Shown: piece by piece, positions 13,001 through 28,000 of the stretch
Position numbering within the stretch: position 1 is the first letter of the stretch
How the letters are laid out: each line of letters begins with the position of its first letter
Assembly (NCBI GenBank): GCA_034440615.1
Contig: JAOTOM010004962.1
Span: 564,501-628,500 of the forward strand
DNA length: 64,000 nt
Source of the DNA: Ashinkailepas kermadecensis
Lineage: Eukaryota; Arthropoda; Thecostraca; Neolepadidae
Direction: 5' to 3'
Program-made: the position numbers and the translations under genes
The notes under the pieces: generated by a model
Told to the model about the DNA's origin: nothing
The model's database searches: none
Seen by the model: only the letters and a program-made list of their open reading frames with translations

Positions 13001-16000
13001 TCATAAGGCGCGATATCGATACCCTGTTGGGAGGGATGTCAATTCAGTGTTCAGAAAGTGGTATATTCCACCATATTTCACGAATAATTTATCACTGTGC
13101 AGGTGGCACACCACTTCACTAGCCACAAGTGAATCGCCTCACCAAACAGCATGCAGCGACACTCCACATTACGCCACGCCTATCAGGTACGGCACGGCAC
13201 CTCTCATTTGGGACATAGTGGAGGGGGGGGACTCATTTGGGACTCATTGGGACCCCAGTGTTAAAATAATGATATATATATTGGGTGCGAGATGTTGAAA
13301 CGGGTACGGCAGGCAGTTGAAATCACCATGGAAATAATGTTGCTTAAAATAATTCAGCCCTTCAATTCCAGTTTTGAGGAAATTGCGTACTTGTAACCGT
13401 ACCCATTTTGAGTGTATTGAGATACCTAATTTTGTGATGCCAGTATCAACGACAACGATGTAAATACCTATGCTAGAAACTGGTTTTGTATAGAATAGCA
13501 AATCATAGATAATCTCTTTACCAGGAATTTCACCACGGGATGTTTGCTATCACGATGCCACATACACTATGGTGAGCATAAGCATGGCATATATCAATGG
13601 GATACTGTTAGAAACAAGGCATGCATACTTCACAAGCATGCACCAATGAGCACGATGTCGATGCTTCTTTGGAAAGGATGTCGACTCAGTGTCAAATGAG
13701 TGGTATATTCCACCCTACTTAACGAATAATGTATCACTGCCCCCCACCCCCCATTATCATGGGGTTGAGCTGGTGACCCTACGTTTGACCCTCACGTGCC
13801 CCCGTCGCATCTCACCAGTAGGCGTGAGCGGGCAGTCGGCAGTAGTCACGCTTCAGCCGCTTCACCTGGTCCGCCGGCATCAGCTCCACGTTACCGTAGT
13901 CGACGTACAGCAGCCGCAGCTGCTGTCCGACGACGGCCCCCACCTCGGCCCGGTACCAGGCGCCGTCAGAGAACCTGCCGTACAGCCGGGAGTCAGATAA
14001 CCTGCCGTACAGCCGGGAGTCAGATAACCTGCCGTACAGCCGGGAGTCAGATAACCTGCCGTACAGCCGGGAGTCAGAGAACCTGCCGTACAGCCAGGAG
14101 TCAGATAACCTGCCGTACAGCGGGGAGTCAGATAACCTGCCGTACAGCCGGGAGTCAGATAACCTGCCGTACAGCCGGGAGTCAGATAACCTGCCGTACA
14201 GCTGGGAGTCAGATAACCTGCCGTACAGCCGGGAGTCAGATAACCTGCCGTACAGCCGGGAGTCAGATAACCTGCCGTACAGCCGGGAGTCAGATAACCT
14301 GCCGTGCCGCAGGTGGGAGTCAGGAACAGGGGCCGTCAGAGAACCTGCCGCACTGCAGAAGCAGGGTGGGGACGGTCAGAACAAGCCGTGTCACCTGTGG
14401 GGGGGGCTCGTCGTCCATTGTGAAATCCCCGAGCAACCCGCCCGCCCCAAAGTATCAGGCTGGCGAAGTCGACCATACCGACATCTAAGTAATGCAACTG
14501 TGAATACGCATCACTGATAGCGAGGCATAACGAAAACATGAAACAAGAGGATACCCATGCTGCACCATTGGACATCACGCTCATGTCTGATCCATGTAGT
14601 GGGAAAGGCACTACCACCGAGTTTTCTTCAACATACACAAATCTGACTAGATTTCTTGCCACGGCTGAAGGTGGACGGTGCCAGTCAACATTCTCCACTG
14701 GCATAAATAAAAAACGAGCGTCAAGAGCTAGAAGCGGATGGTAGCTCACCGACCGCGGCGGCAGTCTCTCACCTGGCAGCTACTGGCTTTCCGGGCGCCA
14801 GGTCCGCCTCGCGTCCGTCGACGGCCGTCAGCCGGCCGTAGAACGCCTGCATGTCGGCCATCAGCCGGACGAACTGGCCGCCGTCGTCGTCGGCCGGCTG
14901 CACGTAGAACCGGTGCAGGCCGGCCACCCAGGTGGGCGTGCCGCGCACCACGCCGCCGGCCGCCAGCGCCCGCCTCTCGATGGTGGCCGAGTGCGGCGGG
15001 ATGGTGAGCGGGCCGGCCGGCTTTGCTGCGGCCGGCGGCCCTGCCGAGGTCGGCTCGGCCGAGGTCGGCTCCGCCGAGGTCGGCTCGGCCGAGTCGCCGT
15101 CCCAGTCGTCGCCGCCGCCGGAGCTGGCGGCGGCGCGGGCGGAACCGGCCCGACGGCCGCCAGACGCCGTCCGGCAGTCGGTCGGATCGCCGCCGCCGCG
15201 CGGCGCGTACTCGCTCAGGTCGTCCATGCGCATCTTGCCGGCGAACTGGTCCGACTCGGGGTCGAGTGCCGGTGCCGGCCTTGGCTTCAGTGTGGTCTGC
15301 AGCTCGGCGCGGTCGGCCGGCGGCGGCAGCTCCACGCGCTGTCCGCCGCCAGCGGGTCGCGATCCGGCGACTCCAACCTCGGCCGTGTCTGGCGCGGCAG
15401 AGGTTGGAGCCGCCGCAGAACTCTTGCTGCGCCAGTTCATGTCCTGGCGGGAACATATCACCAGACGCGTCTTACCACCACGCACTGGTATGGGGTGTGG
15501 TGTGCGCAATTTGTGGGACCATCTGTCACGGCACCTGCGCTGAACTTACGTGGCTGAAGCGATACATAGCGCCAACCGCAATCAACGCCTACTTTAGCCG
15601 GAAACGGCCCGCGCCTTGTGTGGTAACCTCGCCTTTTAGAACACAACAATTACAGCAAAACAAACTTGAAATTTGCACCACAGCCACTCACTTTCTACAT
15701 CTGATACACCTAAAGTAATAGCTGACTCTACCCGTGTATCTGAACCTCCCTCTGTACCTGACCATCTTCTGCACCTGCCTCACCATGCCTCTGTACCTAA
15801 CTGTCCCTTTGTACCCATGTGCCAAGCCATCCATCTGTACCCGACCGTCTCTCCATACCTCTGTACCTGGACGTCTCTCCGTACCTCAGTAACTGATCCT
15901 CCCTCAGTACCAGCCCGTCTCTCCGTACCTCTGTACCTGATCGTCCTCCGTGCCTCTGTACCTGATCGCCCCTCCGTACCTCTGTACCTGAATGTGTCTT

Positions 16001-19000
16001 CGCGCGTATCTTCCCTCCGCACCTCCATACGTAATCGTCCCTCCGCACGTGACCGTCCCTCCGTACCTCCATCATGACCATCCCTTCGTACCTCCGCGCG
16101 TGACCGTCCCTCCGTACCTCAGTCATGACCGCCCCTTCGTAGCTCACCGTCCCCGCCATGACCGTCCCTCCGTACCTGAGCGCGTCACGTCCTTCCGTCA
16201 TGACTGTCCCTCCGTCCCTGAGCGCGTCACCATCCCCCGTCATGACCGTCCCTCCGTCCTGAGGCGTCACCGCCCTCCGCCATGACCGTCCTCTACCTGA
16301 GGGTCACGTCCCCCGCCATGACCGTCCCTCCGTCCCTGAGCGCGTCACCGTCCCCCCGCCATGACCGTCCCTCCGTCCCTGAGCGCGTCACCGTCCCCCC
16401 GCCATGACCGTCCCTCCGTCCCTGAGCGCGTCACCGTCCCCCCGCCATGACCGTCCCTCCCTACCTGAGCGCGTGACCGTCGTCCGTCCCTCCGTCCCTG
16501 AGCGCTCACGTCCCTCGCCATGACCGTCCCTCCGTACCTGGCGTCCCTCCCCGCCATGACTGTGCCTCCGTCCTGAGCGCGTCACCGTCCCTCCGTCACC
16601 TGAGCGCGTCACCGTCCCCCGTCATGACCGTTCCCTCCGCGCTGGCGTGGCTGTCCCTCCGCCATGACCGTCCCTCCCTACCTGAGCGCGTGACCGTCCC
16701 TCCGTGCCCCCGTACCTGATCGGCACGCGGCGGTGACGGCCGCCTGGTGTTGTTGTTGAGGTCGGCCGGCCGACACTGCGGCAGCCAGGTCGAGCCGCCC
16801 ATCGACACGGGCTCGGCCTGCGCCAGCGTCACCACAGACGTGCCGGACCGCACCTCGCCGGCGCGCGCCAGGAAACTGCGCTCCAGCACTTTGCGCCGGA
16901 ACTTGACCACCTGACGCCCGGAGACGGCACGTGAAGGGGCGCACAGTGGCGCTCACGTGAAGTCGTTGTTGTTATTGGGGTTTAGGGGCGCATCAACTGC
17001 ATGGGTGATACAGCGCCCGAAACGCGCACGTGACGTCATAGACGTAGCGCGACGTCCGTGCGGCGTACGGATGTCGGCGGGGTGTAGTGGTGTTCGGAGA
17101 GCGGTATCGAGCCCTGACTCTTCGGCAACAGGCGTCCAGAAGCGACACTCGGAAGTCGTGGGGTTGTTGTTTGGAGTGTGGACTCTTCGGCAACTGCCCC
17201 AGCGACGCTCCAGTACACACCAGTGGCGACACTGGGACAGTGATACACTACTCGTGCAATAGGATGGAATATACCACTCTCTGAACATTGAATAGACATC
17301 CTTTCCAAGGACGTATCGACATAGTGTATCTTGATGTATGCCTATGAAGTCTCCATGACTCGTTCCTAAGAATACTTTGCGTAGAATTAGCATGCTTATC
17401 CTCACCATTACGGATTGATTACACAAGCATCTCGTGACAATTCCAGATACACAGATTATCCATGATGTGGTGTGTTAAGCAATGCGATCTGCTGATAACA
17501 TGGCATTGCAATCGTTTTCGTTCACATAGGTATCCATATGTTAGGTGCCTCCAAAGTTAAACCAATAACATGCACTGATGAGTACAACATTGGCTCAAAT
17601 GAAGCTTGTAGGACTGTACTTGTAGGACTTGTAGGACTTGTAGAATGAAGGATATATTAATTGGCATGCTTCCAACCCGACGAAGATTTCTACATCCTGT
17701 CGTACACGTTTCGACATCTCACACCTAACGAACAAACCATTATTTTAACACTGCGCTGGGGAAGTGTGGAAAGTGAGCTAAGTCTGAAACTAAAGTAGCA
17801 ACACAATGCTGTGCAGACTCAATGCATATATGATGCCCAAAGTCAAGTTTAACTCGCCTCCGTACTTTTCTCTGTGATTTCCGTCGCCTGCATTGCCTCC
17901 ATGGCCATTCAGCCTCAGCTCCGCGACACGTCCCCAGCAGGCTAAGGCTGCGGTCCCCCCCCTTCTCAGTCCCGGTCCGCTTCAGTGGAGCACGTGAGCG
18001 CTGTGCCGACGTACCTCGTCGTCAGACCAGTGGCCGGAGACGGAGGCGGGCCGGGCCGCCTTCAGCCAGCAGCGGACGGCCTGGGCCGGTAGCACGGCGT
18101 GCTCAGGCAGCAGCGGCCGCACCGCCGATAGTGGCACCGTTACCGTGTCGCCACGGTCCAGCAGCAGCACAGTCACCTGAGGTCAAGTCAGGTCACCATG
18201 TCGCCACGATCCAGCAGCAGCGCAGTTACCTGAGGTCAAGTCAGGTCACCATGTCGCCACGGTCCAGCAGCTGCAGTCACCTGAGATCAGGTCAGATCAC
18301 CATGTCGCCATGGTCCAGCAGCAGCGCAGTTACCTGAGGTCAAGTCAGGTCACCATGTCGCCACGATCCAGCAGCAGCGCAGTTACCTGAGGTCAGGTCA
18401 GATCACCATGTCGCCACGGCCCAGCAGCGGCAGTCATCTGAGGTCGGGTCAGGTCACCGTGTCGCCACGGTCCAGCAGCACTGCTGACCGTGACTGCGCT
18501 CTCTTGGCAGCCCGTGAAGACATGCACCTCACTGCGTTAAATTATCGTCGGAGAGCGCGTATTTCATGCAAAACCTATTTCGGCAATTCGGCGGTGTATT
18601 CCATCCAACTTGAGATGTGTGCTCCATATTAGACAGAGGAGCCAGATTGTCGAAATAGTGCATTGTCGAAATAGTGGTTGTGTAGGCAAGTTCCGTTTGC
18701 CTGACAGCGATCGCTGGAGTTTTTAGACAGGGTACACAGGTTTTTATCGCTCCGGGACAACTGGTTCTCAACTTTAACTTCTTCTTAAAACCACCAAGTG
18801 CTCAAATCGAACAGCCGTTAATGCCCTTGTGTTGACCGGGCTGATTGGTAAACCATACGGCGACCACGTGAACAACAGCTTCAGCAATTTCTTCAAAGGT
18901 AAACACCAGCGCGTTCCTTTTTTCAGTTCGTGCCTCCAAATCACCAGACACGTATGATGGACAACGGTCCAGCGTCTGCACGTATGCTCACCTTCACTCG

Positions 19001-22000
19001 CTCGGTTCCATCTTACGCCGTTGGCCTGTCACTGGTCGGCATCACCTACTGCACCACACCGCGAAGGGAGGGTCCGGTCGACGACTCCGACCAGCCCCCT
19101 GCCCTACATGTGCAATGGTGACGCCTGATATGACGGTGGAATACCACCATGCACATAAGCACAATAGGAGACGGTCAGTCAGCCGCCGCCGCGCCAGAAC
19201 TGACTAAGCATAACATTCGTCGCAGCCGCGGCTCGAGGCGTCAGCCGGCCGACCGACGATGGTTCCGACAAGTCAAGGGAGCAATCGTAATTAAGCTGCC
19301 AAACGCGTTCGAAAGAGGGGTCCGAAATTGACTTCGTTACAGTTGCAATTTCTGCATACGGTAATTGAAATACACGAATGTAGCCGAAATTGGTTGTAAT
19401 ATCCTTGAAATCACGCTCATCTGTCCAAGATGATGAACGTATCTCTCAATTGTACTGCATCGAATTGTCGCATTAACAATGTTTCCGCCTGTGCCACGGC
19501 CATATGAGGTCTCTACTCCACGGTCCTCCCGCTCAGCTTACGTCGCAAACTATTCAGCGCAGCCTTCTCCACTCCACTGACCTGACTGGGAGGTCGCGCG
19601 GGCTCCGGGGAGCGCAGGTCATGTTAGGTCAGGTCAGGCCATAACACGTAGTCGGCGGCTGGCTAGCCGCCCCTAAGCCAGAGCCGGCTGGACCGCCACC
19701 CGCTAGGGTTCATTACAAACCATTTTTTAAAAGCGACAAATGCAACTTCAAAGAAATATATACTGTGCCGAAAACGGCGAGAAATAAAATAAAAAGAAGT
19801 ATAAATATGAGCGAAGGAACTAGGACTTAAACACTGCAATAAAAGCGTTATTAGGGTTTCAAAACTGTGACGGCCGGGTCGCTCAGACAATTATTTGTTG
19901 TTCATACATCTGAGGTCATGTCTACACTGGCGCATACCCGATGGCGATTCGTCCTCGCTCGTAATTACCACGAACAGCACCCGGCACGCGCCTCCCGTGA
20001 AGCACCCCGTCCTGTGCTGGGAGACACCGCGTATGCTCACCCACAGTCAGGGGCGGTAAACCATCGCCTGCATGACGGGATGCCCCACATCGTGTCGCCG
20101 TCGTGCACTCACTTCACGGTCTTTGGTGGCGACGACTCTGGCGCGGCTCCACCGCTGCTGCCGCTGGACGGCCACCGCCCGGTCCACAGCGGCGGCCGTC
20201 GGCGCCGGCGTCGTGCCGTACGAGGTCGCCATCGCCTCCAGCAGGCTCTTCAGACTGCCGGCCGACTCCTTCAGCCGGACGTAGAACTCGGACGGCGCCA
20301 CCACGTGCATCACCTCCACGTCCTGATGGGGATGGGGAGGGCCGGCGATTACACTCACAAGTTGGGGCCGCGGTAGCTCAGTTGGTAAAGTGTCTGACTC
20401 TTGATCGCAAGATTGTGGGTTCGAATCTCACAACGGACGGAATTTACCGAGTCCACCCGCGACCAATCGGCGTGAGAGGTTGGTGACGCCATATAACCTA
20501 GTAGTTGAATGCGTCGTAAAAGAACCAAAGGTTCTTCTTACTCACAACTTCCGTATCCTGATGGGGATGGGGAGGGCCGGCGATTCCACTCACAACCTGC
20601 ACATCCTGGTGGGGATGGGGAGGGTCGGCGATAACACTCCCAACCTCCACATCCTGGTGAGTGGAGTGGTAGCGGCGTAGCGATGCACTCAAAATGCACC
20701 ATTTGAATACAAAGCGTATTTGGGGTGCCCTTCCCATAACTCCCGTTTATAAAACATCGTTCGTATTGCACAAACATCGCAGAATACGGCGAGGGGAGGG
20801 ATATTCTGCCGTGCGGAGGAAGGCGAGGCGCCCGGTGCCAAATAGGACGTTTTCAAAATGTGTGGTTTTGTTGTTTTTGACCGATGTTTCCTTGTTAATT
20901 GGAAAATAGCCTCGCGAATTAGCTGGTTCGAAAAGTTGTTCTGAATGTACCTGCAAGGGTTTATGACTAGTTTCTCTATGATTGTGGCATGTATTCAAAA
21001 ACGTGTTTTACTTCTACAGCAATCATGCAGAACACTCCATTTGGGCAAGGCAAAGGCGTGTATGTTCTTGCGAATGTGGTAGAAAAGCGGATGTGTTACA
21101 TTAGTTTGTCTTTGCCACTATCACCAATGACATGGGGCAACTTTTAGCCCGTTCAGTCTATGTGTCACATACTTTTCACTTTTACCGTTAGTCACATGAC
21201 TGCAAAAGGAGGGCGAAAATATTCGCATACACTTCTTGGTCTCCTTATTCCTGTGGATACTTATTGGCAAACCCAGAGCTAATCCAACCTGACAAAGGAA
21301 TACAAAATTGTCTTTTCAAGGATGCAAGGGAAGAACAGCATATATCCATGCATGCATAGTTTTACCACTGCCACGACCATAGAATTTGAGTGGAAGAAAT
21401 GTTGATGCGGGTGTTTACTAGAGCCGAGGATTCGGATTCGCAGGATTCTGACAAATTCGAATAGTTTTAATCTTGCGAATCTTCCAATCCTGCAAACGAG
21501 GATTCGAACCTTTAAAATCAGGATTCGAATCCTAAAAACGACATTCGAATCCAGAAAGGCACCATTTATAGATGCAAACAAATGTATTGAAATATGATGT
21601 AGGTTCAAATTTCTTCAAATAAACTAAATATAACACGCATACGTCGGTGCTGCATCGGACTGAATCCCCTGTCCTGTGTATTATTGCATTGCATTAGCTA
21701 TTGCCGGACCCAACTGCTGTGGTTACTGGTTTTGCTCTGCCACCACCCTGTTTCGCTAGTTTGCTGTGGGAGCGAAAGTAAGACATCCTTTGTAGCGACT
21801 CAAACAATAACCTTTTGGTTGGCAGGGGAGCACTTACCGACTTCGTACAACCGCCAGCAGCTGATTTATTCGGCCAATTTCCTGCGGGTAGGCCACGTTT
21901 TTTACTTGTAACGTGACGGTTAAGTTTGCAAGTGACCTTTGCAATTGAGCTAAGCGAAGTCGAAATTCGCGTAATCTGTAGGCTTGACCTTCACCTGTGA

Positions 22001-25000
22001 TGTGATGTGCGCCTCCAAACTAAGAAGATTGTGTCTGTTGGAATCGCTGTCATATACTTTACCCATACCTCATCAAAAACAGAATAACTTCGACATCTAC
22101 ACAAACTGGTACTGTCGCCCACCTCCACTGTTTTTCCGAGTTACAAATGCACCACTGGCAGAGTTGAGATCAGTCAGCTATAACCCACCGAGATCGGTTT
22201 AAAAGTTGGAACCACACGACGTTAAAAATTCGACCTTTCAATGCAAAGGGTATTATTGGTATTACGACACGTCGGCCGTTGAGTCATGTAGCGTCGCCAA
22301 TCTCTCACGCCGATTGGCCGCGGGAGAAGAGTAGCGACAGGTGAGACTAGAACCCACAATCTTTCGATTGTGAGACGGGCAACTTACCCCTAGACTACTC
22401 GTCTCCGACATTTAAATGCAAAGATTCAAATATATTCGAATCTTGAACCCGAATCCGCCAACCCTAGGATTCGAATCCCACGATGTATGCGAATCCTCAG
22501 CACTAGTTTTTAAACCATTGTATGCCTCGTCATATTATCTGAATATATTTTTAGCCACATGTTTTTTCCTGTCACATACCTAAGAAAATGAGCATACATT
22601 TAAGTTGTCACTTGCTTTCTTTTGAACAGGTAAACCTAGACAGTAATTCAAATAATATGCGAATAAAGCTATCCTGCTCGTCAAGATGGATTGAATATCA
22701 CCAAAACTCATATTTTCGAAAATGGCGCTTACACATTTTATCTTTGCGCGGCAATATTGCTGGCAACTTCTTCGCCACGCAATGCACCACCCATCCATCC
22801 ATTTTCGCCAAAGACAAGATGGGTCTAAATACCACCAAATGTTCATTGCCATCCTTCCGGACAAAAGTTTGACATTTTGTTTCAATAACATTTTGAATTT
22901 GATACACATGGCATGCCTCAAAAGCCTGCAGACAACTATTCGGATATTAAAAGTTGTATAAATAAAAACCAATCACAATACCTGAAAATTGTCATCCCTA
23001 CGAGATATAATTCGATACTATGCTGTTCTTCACGTTGTACATCCCACATCTAAGTTTTGTTCAAGGACAAAATGCCAAAATGTCGCATAAAATACATCCG
23101 CACCATGTCATGTCATGTCATGTCACATAAAATGCATGCAGCCAAAACAACCGAGCCATTCGATATCTCGAAATCACATATTCCTTTCGTCGCTAGTCGC
23201 ATTAATTAGCCTTATTCAATGGCCACGCAAAAGGACTGCACGCCGATTTGATCCGCGGCGGTAAGGCGCCGTCGTACCACTCGTGTGTCCTTCACGGACC
23301 AAGGACGGCGGTAAGGCGCCGTCGTACCACTCGTGTGTCCTTCACGGACCAAGGACGGCGGTAAGGCGCCGTCGTACCACTCTGTGTCCTTCACGGACCG
23401 AGGCGGCTTGTGTTTCACGGACCAAGGACGGCGGTAAGGCGCCGTCGTACCACTCGTGTGTCATTCACGGACCAAGGACGGCGGTAAGGCGCCGTCGTAC
23501 CACTCGTGTGTCCTTCACGGACCAAGGACGGCGGTAAGGCGCCGTCGTACCACTCGTGTGTCATTCACGGACCAAGGACGGCGGTAAGGCGCCGTCGTAC
23601 CACTCGTGTGTCATTCACGGACCAAGGACGGCGGTAAGGCGCCGTCGTACCACTCGTGTGTCATTCACGGACCAAGGACGGCGGTAAGGCGCCGTCGTAC
23701 CACTCGTGTCATTCACGGACCAAGGACGGCGGTAAGGAGCCGTCGTACCACTCGTGTGTCCTTCACGGACCAAGGACGGCGGTAAGGCGCCGTCGTACCA
23801 CTCGTGTGTCATTCACGGACCAAGGACGGCGGTAAGGGCCGTCGTACCACTCGGGTGTCCTTCACGGACCAAGGACGGCGGTAAGGCGCCGTCGTACCAC
23901 TCGGGTGTCATTCACGGACCAAGGACGGCGGTAAGGAGCCGTCGTACCACTCGTGTGTCATTCACGGACCAAGGACGGCGGTAAGGCGCCGTCGTACCAC
24001 TCGGTGTCATTCACGGACCAAGGACGGCGGTAAGGCGCCGTCGTACCACTCGTGTCATTCACGGACCAAGGACGGCGGTAAGGCGCCGTCATACCACTCG
24101 TGTGTCATTCACGGACCAAGGACGGCGGTAAGGCGCCGTCGTACCACTCGTGTGTCATTCACGGACAGGACGTACCATCGTGTCATTCACGGACCAAGGA
24201 CGGCGGTAAGGCGCCGTCGTACCACTCGTGTGTCCTTCACGGACCAAGGACGGCGGTAAGGAGCCGTCGTACCACTCGTGTGTCCTTCACGGACAAAGGA
24301 CGGCGGTAAGGCGCCGTCGTACCACTCGTGTGTCCTTCACGGACCAAGGACGGCGGTAAGGCGCCGTCGTACCACTCGTGTGTCATTCACGGACCAAGGA
24401 CGGCGGTAAGGCGCCGTCATACCACTCGTGTGTCATTCACGGACCAAGGACGGCGGTAAGGCGCCGTTCTCGTCCACATTGTTGTCACCGAAAAGGGGGG
24501 GTCGTACCACTCGTGTGTCATTCACGGACCAAGGACAGCGGTTAGGCGTGACCAGACATTGTTGTCATTCACAGACACAAGGACGGAGGTAAGGAACCGT
24601 CGTATCATTCGTGTGTCATTCACGGACACAATGACAGCGGTTAGGCGTAACCAGGCACTAGTGTCATTCACGGACACAAGTAAGATGGTTAGGCGTAACC
24701 AGGCACTCGTGTGTAATTCACGGACACAAGGACGGCGCACCTTGAACACTCCGATGGGCAGCGTGAACGCCGACACGTTCACGGGCGTCCGGTCGGCGTC
24801 CCCCGTCCCGGACGGAGTCCGTTCGGCCTTGGCGGTCGTGGTGCGGGCGGTGGGGGCGGTGGGATTCTGTACCTCGCTGGTGACCGCTGAGCGAGAGAGG
24901 GAGAGTCGAGACAAATCAGACATCACACTGTGTCGGCGCGCCAACAGCCATGTGGCAATAGGCTTGCGACATGCCAGTTCCACAGCTGTTACTCTTTGCA

Positions 25001-28000
25001 TCGTGTTCTATTCCTGGTGTGTTGCAATGTGTTCGCCATACCGGTTCTGTGGTGTGTTTACCCAGACATCACATGAATGAGGTGTGTTGCAATCTAGTGC
25101 AGGCCTTTCTGCTCGATTGTAGGCATCTGTTTGTTCTATGTCCTTGATTGCCTAACTATATAATCGACCCACTTCTCTACTGGATGCATGCAATTACCAG
25201 GAACGTGATAATGTCAACAGCTACGAGCCAAAACACTCCCCTCTGGGCAAAACACGGCCTCTGGGTATTCAGACAAAAATAGACTTCTTACACAAGGTAC
25301 TCCGATCCCAGCACATCTCAAATGTAAAGCCCGCACGAGCAGACCTCAACCCGCCCGCCAAACAACACACACGGGAGCGTGCAACGCACCTCACAGGAAT
25401 ATAGTAGCTGCTCAATATAGTAGATGCGTCTAAGTTCGTGACGACGACGCCGGATTTTAAAGATACAAGCAATACTAACATTCTGACGACATAAAACAGG
25501 CGTTTAAACCAGAGTTGGATTTTTACCTGGAAAAGATACACATGCAAACAGCATGTCTTATATACCTGAAAAAGATTAAGCAATGTATTTGCAGGACTCT
25601 TGCCAGTAAATACTGTCAATGTTGGTGTTTACCGGTGGTAAACACAGCAAAAACTTTGATAGCAAAAGAGGTTTGATGGTAGAAACTACCAGCCCTGGTT
25701 TAAACAGTCTCAGGCTGATAAGGCTGTTACAAAGCTTGGCAGGGCGACCATCCTGCCAATCGAAACTACCCTACGCACGACAGCATGACTATGCATCACA
25801 CTGGCCATAAACATCCAGGTAAATAAAACAGTGATCACGCACCGATTCAGTGCAAAGCTACCTCGTCGCCACGGATTCGATGCCAGGTGCCGAATGATCC
25901 GGCTCATCCTGGCGCCTCACCGGGTGCGTTTGTGACGCCAAAGCGGCGCAGCTGGGCCAGCAGCGGCTGGTTGACTTCGCACGGTGGCAGGATCACCTCG
26001 AACCGGTCACCAGAGCCGGAGCGGGGCAGCACCTCTACCGTCTGATCCTGCATCAGCTGGCGGAACGTGTCGGCCGGGATGGCGTCGCCGCCCGACAGGG
26101 AGCAGAGCATGCCTGCGGGTCACGTCACGGGTCACAGTGAACAGTGTGTCACGGGTCACAGGGGGTACAGGGAGCAGAGCAATGCCTGCGGGTCACAGGG
26201 GTACAGGCGTACAGGGAGCAGAGCATGGCTGCGGGTCACAGGGATACAGGGTCACAGGGGTACAGGGGTACAGGGGGCAGAGCATGGCTGCGGGTCACAG
26301 GGGTACAGGGGTACAGGGGGCACAGGGAGCAGAGCATGCCTGCGGGTCACAGGGGTACAGGGGTACAGGGGGCACAGGGAGCAGAGCATGCCTGCGGGTC
26401 ACGTCACGGGTCACAGGGGTACAGGGGTACAGGGGGCACAGGGAGCAGAGCATGCCTGCGGGTCACGTCACGGGTCACAGGGGTACAGGGGTACAGGGAG
26501 CAGTGATGTCACGGGTCACAGGGGTACAGGGAGCAGAGCATGGCTGCGGGTCACGTCACGGGTCACAGGGGTACAGGGGTACAGGGGTACAGATGGCACA
26601 GCGAGCAGAACATGCCTGCGGGTTACGTCACAGGCCACAGAGGTACAGGGGGTACAGGGAGCAGAGCATGCCTGCGGGTCACAGGGGTACAGGGAGCAGA
26701 GCATGCCTGCGGGTCACGTCACGGGTCACAGGGGTACAGGGAGCAGAGCATGCCTGCGGGTCACGTCACGGGTCACAGGGGTACAGGGGGTACAGGGAGC
26801 AGAGCATGCCTGCGGGTCACGTCACTCCATTTTACCCAATGTCACTTAGCATCAGTACAGCACGTCCTAAAAATACCGGAACAGCGGTATGGTTCTGCCA
26901 CAAAATCCTTCCGGTCACACACGAAGCCGAACCCCCACGCTGATGCATCAAGGTACGGTATATAATTCGCCACAATTTTCTTTTACAGGCCTTGTATACA
27001 TAAAACAATGACTACACGGACACAAATACCAAGAAAATAACATGTGGATACAAACAATTTTCGTAATTTTTTTACTACAAAATGTTCCTATAATGAAAGA
27101 GCGAAAAATGTATGTCTGCAATTTATCCAGCAGCTTATTGATCCTAACAATGCATAAGGATTTGTTCAGTGCTAAATTTGTTTTGCATCTTTACGACCAA
27201 GCGGCGCATTAGATGGAATGAGCTTCACCTGGCTTAAACCACCAGGTGGTTAAAACTAGCCTTTGCGACTGCTTTGCAACCATCGCTTGGGGGCGGAGAT
27301 GGCCGAGTGGTTTAACACGCGCCCTGGAGGGCCTCTGAGAATTACGCGCACTGGAGGGGGCGGATTCCCCCCCCCAAGATCTCGGCTCCTAGTAAAGCTG
27401 GAGGAACGAAATTCGCAGGGTGGATTGGCACGGTAGTGAACTCTATTGTGTGCAATTTTCGTGACCTTAGGTCAATATCTTCAAGGTCAAATGAGGTCAG
27501 GTTGGCAAAATTTTCCGGTTTTGCGTGGCTTGGCTTGTCATCGTTATGGATCGCTGTGATTGTGTTTAAATGCTCAAAAATGGGCATGAATGATGTCTTG
27601 GACATTACTAATGATGCAATGCAGATGCTAGACCCAACATTTGACATCAGGTCACCTAAAAGCACCACTTTATCAGGTCAGTTACCTGTTCCAGTTACCG
27701 GAACCGGCCGCCCGCCCGACTGCTCCGTCGGGCAGCTCGGAGCAATCGGCTTCGTGAAGAAGGGAGTGAAGTACATGAATAAAGTATGGAAACGCAATGA
27801 CAAACAGTACAAATGACAACCAGTAGTGCATTTATGGCAACATTCCAGTTGATCAAGTTTGGTTCCATTAACCTGTCATGAACTTGACCTGACTTCACCT
27901 TGGTGACCTAACATGACCTTGAAACTATACAGCATATCAATATGCATCAAACAAGTCGCTAGTGTTGCCTAGAACACTTCCCTTTTGTCAGTATACTGGA

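Noticed and set aside
20366..20440. Functional tRNA-Lys gene
   Set aside because: The tRNA-like part continues into a SINE body and tail, recurs in other copies and has a target-site duplication.
25984..26943. Plus-strand open frames with CGSQGYRGT-like repeats
   Set aside because: Antisense to a Tudor exon and then minisatellite translation.
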